Source of the DNA: Belnapia arida
GTDB lineage: Bacteria > Pseudomonadota > Alphaproteobacteria > Acetobacterales > Acetobacteraceae
NCBI RefSeq assembly: GCF_016773205.1
Contig: NZ_JAETWB010000014.1
Span: forward strand, 56,435-120,434
Length of the DNA stretch: 64,000 nt
Reading direction: 5' to 3'
In this document: in pieces, positions 62,301 through 64,000 of the stretch
How positions within the stretch are numbered: position 1 is the stretch's first letter
Layout of the letters: each line of letters starts with the position of its first letter
The notes under the pieces: model-generated
What the model was told of the DNA's origin: nothing
Database searches by the model: none
The model's input: the letters and a program-made list of their open reading frames with translations, nothing else
Translations under genes and position numbers: made by a program

Positions 62301-62452
62301 CGCGTCGCGTCCATCAGCGCCTTCAGCAGCAGCAGGAAGCCGAAATAGCCGATCTGCCCGGCGAGGCTGAGAAGCAGCACCGTGGCAACGGCGGCGGGCG
62401 TGATGCCGATTTCCCCGAGGTTGAGCCAGGATCTGGCAGCCGGCACCGTCAT
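59387..62452 (-). CDS. Fused type I secretion ABC transporter and HlyD-type adaptor
   Basis: A 1021-residue protein joining two normally separate parts. Residues 1-325 are an ABC membrane domain (helices near 17-45, 58-80, 130-155, 157-177, 245-290). Residues 335-545 are the ATPase, with Walker A GRNGAGKST (365-373), a modified signature LSTGQRRLVALARAL (464-478), Walker B LLVLDEP (484-490) and H-loop His521. Residues 590-612 are one further helix. The rest is a periplasmic HlyD/PrtE-like adaptor: lipoyl-like half (ILREMLVQEGSVVQAGQPLL), long coiled coil (about 680-865) and beta-barrel (about 895-990). Start overlaps the stop of the upstream ABC gene by 4 bases. It would export an unknown polypeptide through a TolC-type channel not in the window. 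Confidence 0.87.
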   Translation of the reverse strand: MTVPAARSWLNLGEIGITPAAVATVLLLSLAGQIGYFGFLLLLKALMDATRASSNVDTYIVMIAIFVGLTLFSEVYLFYRARMLRAAAHRFNLRLRAEALQSSVRNAVRTDVAHGVTVLQDIATVQGFLAGPALVGALDLVGAFLALAALFYIDSGFGWITTAGILVTIAMAFVTKLATSRQSVQAEGRIAAVSAELGSVFASNDVLRGLGQLPAMLFRWNRRYDRALDAGDAAHARKEAIEQIEHIVAGLSVLALLVHGIVLAFEGTGTMGLVLCAFFGGYKAMAPFSDVLRYWDSWRGGLGAWQRLRQVLREDGAPAVAPPDLAAPPGLVAEGLGFGPDGRATPIINGLSLRLPPGSVTLVTGRNGAGKSTLLRLVLGLLQPGSGRILLNGQDTWFCDRESLGARIGYLPQDIQLLDENVRTNIGRAPDAPLEAVIAAASAAGVHEMVGRLPLGYATPCAGLSTGQRRLVALARALYEGPELLVLDEPEEAPDGPSRRLLLAAVEHVRMAGGVVLIVTHDPEGWTERAHYVLHLVPGGRWSLAEQQPVEAVARAIPAAPPSVPGDLQDGRLALRQLIEASVPGPPVSAVMRTALLALGLTLVPFIGWATMTRMEQAVLAQGQLVPDGRRKTVNLLEPGILREMLVQEGSVVQAGQPLLRLDLTQSEATAMQARIAYWGGRTRAVRLAAEQADQRRLVFPPDLEAGAADNPAIAVFLQAERTLFAARWAAFDSQAGVQERAITQLREQVAGARAQRDGAMRQAASVKEQIEGYNRLLSQGYASRFLVLNLQQQEAGFVAIIGQAEAQEAQLREGIAQAERQLTSIRLQRLSDIATDIRVTEADIAAAQQQLRTAEDVLARREVLAPEAGRVTHIRALTPGASIGVGEPVLDLVPVEDSLVAELRLLPTDIDQVAVGQRARLRLAALRQQNPPMLPGQVVTVSPDLQADAAGQTYYLVRVALDPGTLELVPQRSLVAGMPVEGFLIGESRTPLGYFWEPVRGSVRRTVPPATPPEVQPPGA

Positions 62453-64000
62453 GCCAGGCGCCGTTCCGGAAGCGACCGGTCGGAATGGGGGTGCATCGCG
62501 CTGCCCGCAGGCACCAGCGTCGCATTCCGGATGGCCAGGACGCGGTCGGCCATGCGCAGGAGCGCGGGCCGGTGGGTGGTGAACACGGCGGAGCCCCCCT
62601 CGCGGCGCAGCCGCCCGAGCATGGCGGCGACATCCGCCTCGCCCTCGGCATCGAGCGACCCGCCGAGTTCGTCCAGCAGCAGCAGCTTCGGCCGGCCGTA
62701 GAGGGCCCTGGCGATGGCGATGCGGTGCTGCTGGCCGAGGGACAGCTTCGTCCCTTGGCCGAGCGGCGTCGCATAGCCGAGGGGCAGGCCGGCGATCAGG
62801 TCATGCGCGCCGGCACGCCGGGCGGCGTCCATGACCAGCTCCGGGTCCGGCTCCTCCAGCCGCGCGATGACCTCCGCCACCGTGCCGGAACCGAGCTGCG
62901 GCTGCTGCGGCAGGTAGCCGATATGCCGCGCCAGGTCGCGCCTGTCCCACTGGCTCGTCGCATGCCCGTCGAGAAAGACGCCGCCCGCCGAAGGCTGGTG
63001 CAGCCCGAGCAGCAGGCGCATGAGCGTCGTCTTGCCGCTGCCGGGCCCGCCGAGGATGCCGATGAGCTGGCGCGGCTCCACGGCCAGGTCGATGTTGCGG
63101 AGGATGGGGGGGCTCCGCGTGTCGAAGCGGAAGGAGAGGCGTTCCGCCACCAGCCTGCCCTGCGTGACCGGGAAGGCCAGGCCCTGGAGCGGCGCCTGCG
63201 TCACGTTGCTCGCCAGCCGCCGCAGGCGGGCCCAGGCCGCGGAGGCTTCGCCCCAGGTCTCGATCGTGTTGCCCAGCGTGGCGAAGGGGGTGACGACCTG
63301 CATGATGAGGACCGCGGCGCCGCCGAACGTGCTGCTCATGTGGCCGCCGGCGAGGGTTATGCCGGTCACCGCGAACATCACCGCGCCCCGGAACAGGCCG
63401 AGCGCCAGTTGATGCAGGAACTGGACGCGCGCGACGGCCTCCTCCGCCCGCCAGCTCTCCTCCGCCCGTGCCGAACTCGCCGAGAGCCAGCGCCTGGCGA
63501 GGCGCGGAAGCATGCCCATCGCCAGGACCGCCTCGCCGGACCGCATCGTGTCGACGGTCATGCCGAAGACGGCGGCCGCATTGCCGGCAGCCAGCCTGCG
63601 CTGGCGGCCCATGGTGCCCATCATCGCCAGGCTGATCAGCGCCATCGCAAGGCAGAACAGCAGGATGATGACGGCAAGCGCCCAGTGGACCAAGAAAGCG
63701 AGCGGCAGCAGGATCGGCGTCATCGCCATGCTGACCAGCATCTTGCCGGCAAAACCTGACACCGCCTCTCGCACCAATTGCAGATCCCGCAACACCTCGT
63801 AGAGGCTCGTCGTGCCGTTCTTGGCATGCTGGGCTACAGCGAGCAGTGCAGGCGTGGTGAGGCGATCGGCCACATACCGTGACAGGCGGCGGGCGGCGGT
63901 AGCTTGTATTAACCCAAGCAACGGGCGTTGTTGCATAATCCGGTGACGGAGAGGTGCGATGGTTGAGGAAGCGACGGGTTGTGGCCGGCCGCAGCGGCGA
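62449..64000 (-). CDS. Type I secretion ABC transporter (PrtD-like), 5' end incomplete
   Basis: The frame from ATG 63936 gives 495 residues and stays open to the window edge at 64000. Residues about 10-240 are an ABC membrane domain in the PrtD style, but compared with full members the first two helices are missing; ATAARRLSRYVADRL aligns with the region after helix 2. The ATPase has Walker A GGPGSGKTT (296-304), a modified signature LSLGQQHRIAIARAL, Walker B LLLLDE and H-loop His455. It overlaps the fused ABC-HlyD gene by 4 bases, suggesting a heterodimeric exporter. Sequence beyond about 63930 looks foreign, so the gene may be truncated by an insertion rather than just cut by the window. 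Confidence 0.8.
   Translation of the reverse strand, partial: RRCGRPQPVASSTIAPLRHRIMQQRPLLGLIQATAARRLSRYVADRLTTPALLAVAQHAKNGTTSLYEVLRDLQLVREAVSGFAGKMLVSMAMTPILLPLAFLVHWALAVIILLFCLAMALISLAMMGTMGRQRRLAAGNAAAVFGMTVDTMRSGEAVLAMGMLPRLARRWLSASSARAEESWRAEEAVARVQFLHQLALGLFRGAVMFAVTGITLAGGHMSSTFGGAAVLIMQVVTPFATLGNTIETWGEASAAWARLRRLASNVTQAPLQGLAFPVTQGRLVAERLSFRFDTRSPPILRNIDLAVEPRQLIGILGGPGSGKTTLMRLLLGLHQPSAGGVFLDGHATSQWDRRDLARHIGYLPQQPQLGSGTVAEVIARLEEPDPELVMDAARRAGAHDLIAGLPLGYATPLGQGTKLSLGQQHRIAIARALYGRPKLLLLDELGGSLDAEGEADVAAMLGRLRREGGSAVFTTHRPALLRMADRVLAIRNATLVPAGSAMHPHSDRSLPERRLA
63930..64000 (+). mobile_element. Possible insertion-sequence end
   Basis: TTGTTGCATAATCCGG near 63929-63944 resembles IS5-type terminal sequence, and an ATG at 63959 preceded by GGAGAGGTGCG opens a frame running off the window. 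It lies exactly where homology of the exporter gene ends. The element type cannot be confirmed from 70 bases. Confidence 0.3.

Noticed and set aside
1..64000. tRNA, rRNA, CRISPR arrays, toxin-antitoxin or restriction systems
   Set aside because: I scanned for tRNA-like cloverleaf ends, regular spaced repeats and typical small gene pairs and saw none; a covariance-model search was not possible.

Overview
The window is GC-rich (about 70% in coding regions) alphaproteobacterial DNA. The mix of solute receptors of the tripartite tricarboxylate (Bug/TctC) type, several LivFGHM-type ABC systems, CoA-based catabolism and IS5/IS6-type transposase scraps suggests an Acetobacteraceae-like (Roseomonas-type) soil or plant-associated heterotroph. 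That assignment is an inference; no rRNA, tRNA or other taxonomic marker is present.

Layout. 1-1.04 kb is decayed DNA: an IS5-type transposase tail and a frameshifted cation/proton antiporter scrap. 1.04-15.4 kb is a catabolic island: an IclR regulator with a clear upstream palindrome; a tightly packed nine-gene operon (tyrosine phosphatase, Bug receptor, PRISE-like enone reductase, Liv-type binding protein, LivG, LivF, LivH, LivM, NDP-forming acyl-CoA synthetase); a convergent quinone oxidoreductase; then an acyl-CoA dehydrogenase plus a kinase that together resemble ACAD10/11 and the lva 4-hydroxyacid pathway. An SDR and a carboxymuconolactone-decarboxylase-like gene follow (15.7-17.0 kb).

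17.5-32.6 kb is the most unusual part. A ten-gene minus-strand operon encodes a second Liv ABC transporter, a Tm-1-like UPF0261 protein, a TIM-barrel 'phosphoenolpyruvate hydrolase family' protein (the two halves of the plant Tm-1 protein as neighbouring genes), a tandem SRPBCC protein, a xylose-isomerase-like TIM barrel and a Gfo/Idh/MocA dehydrogenase. Divergent from it is a short third copy of the TIM barrel. Next to that is a regulator in which the same TIM barrel is fused to a degenerate AAA+ domain lacking the GAFTGA loop and to a Fis-type helix-turn-helix. An MmgE/PrpD gene and a Bug receptor complete the locus. I propose a pathway whose regulator senses its ligand with a recruited copy of the pathway enzyme.

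33-41.7 kb is a decay zone (broken transposase, cinA-like and glucose-dehydrogenase-like pseudogenes) with intact islands: pirin, a GH15 glucoamylase/trehalase-like enzyme, a YciE/YciF-type ferritin-like protein and an RlpA-like protein. 41.7-52.4 kb is one minus-strand operon linking a dipeptide-type ABC importer to HyuA/HyuB and an M20 hydrolase, with a divergent flavin monooxygenase and an RraA-like gene. 55-58.8 kb holds an MFS transporter, a secreted catalase-like peroxidase and another Bug receptor. 59.4-64.0 kb encodes an atypical type I secretion system: one ABC half-transporter fused to its HlyD-type adaptor in a single 1021-residue protein, translationally coupled to a second ABC half whose 5' end meets the window edge and may be interrupted by an insertion sequence.
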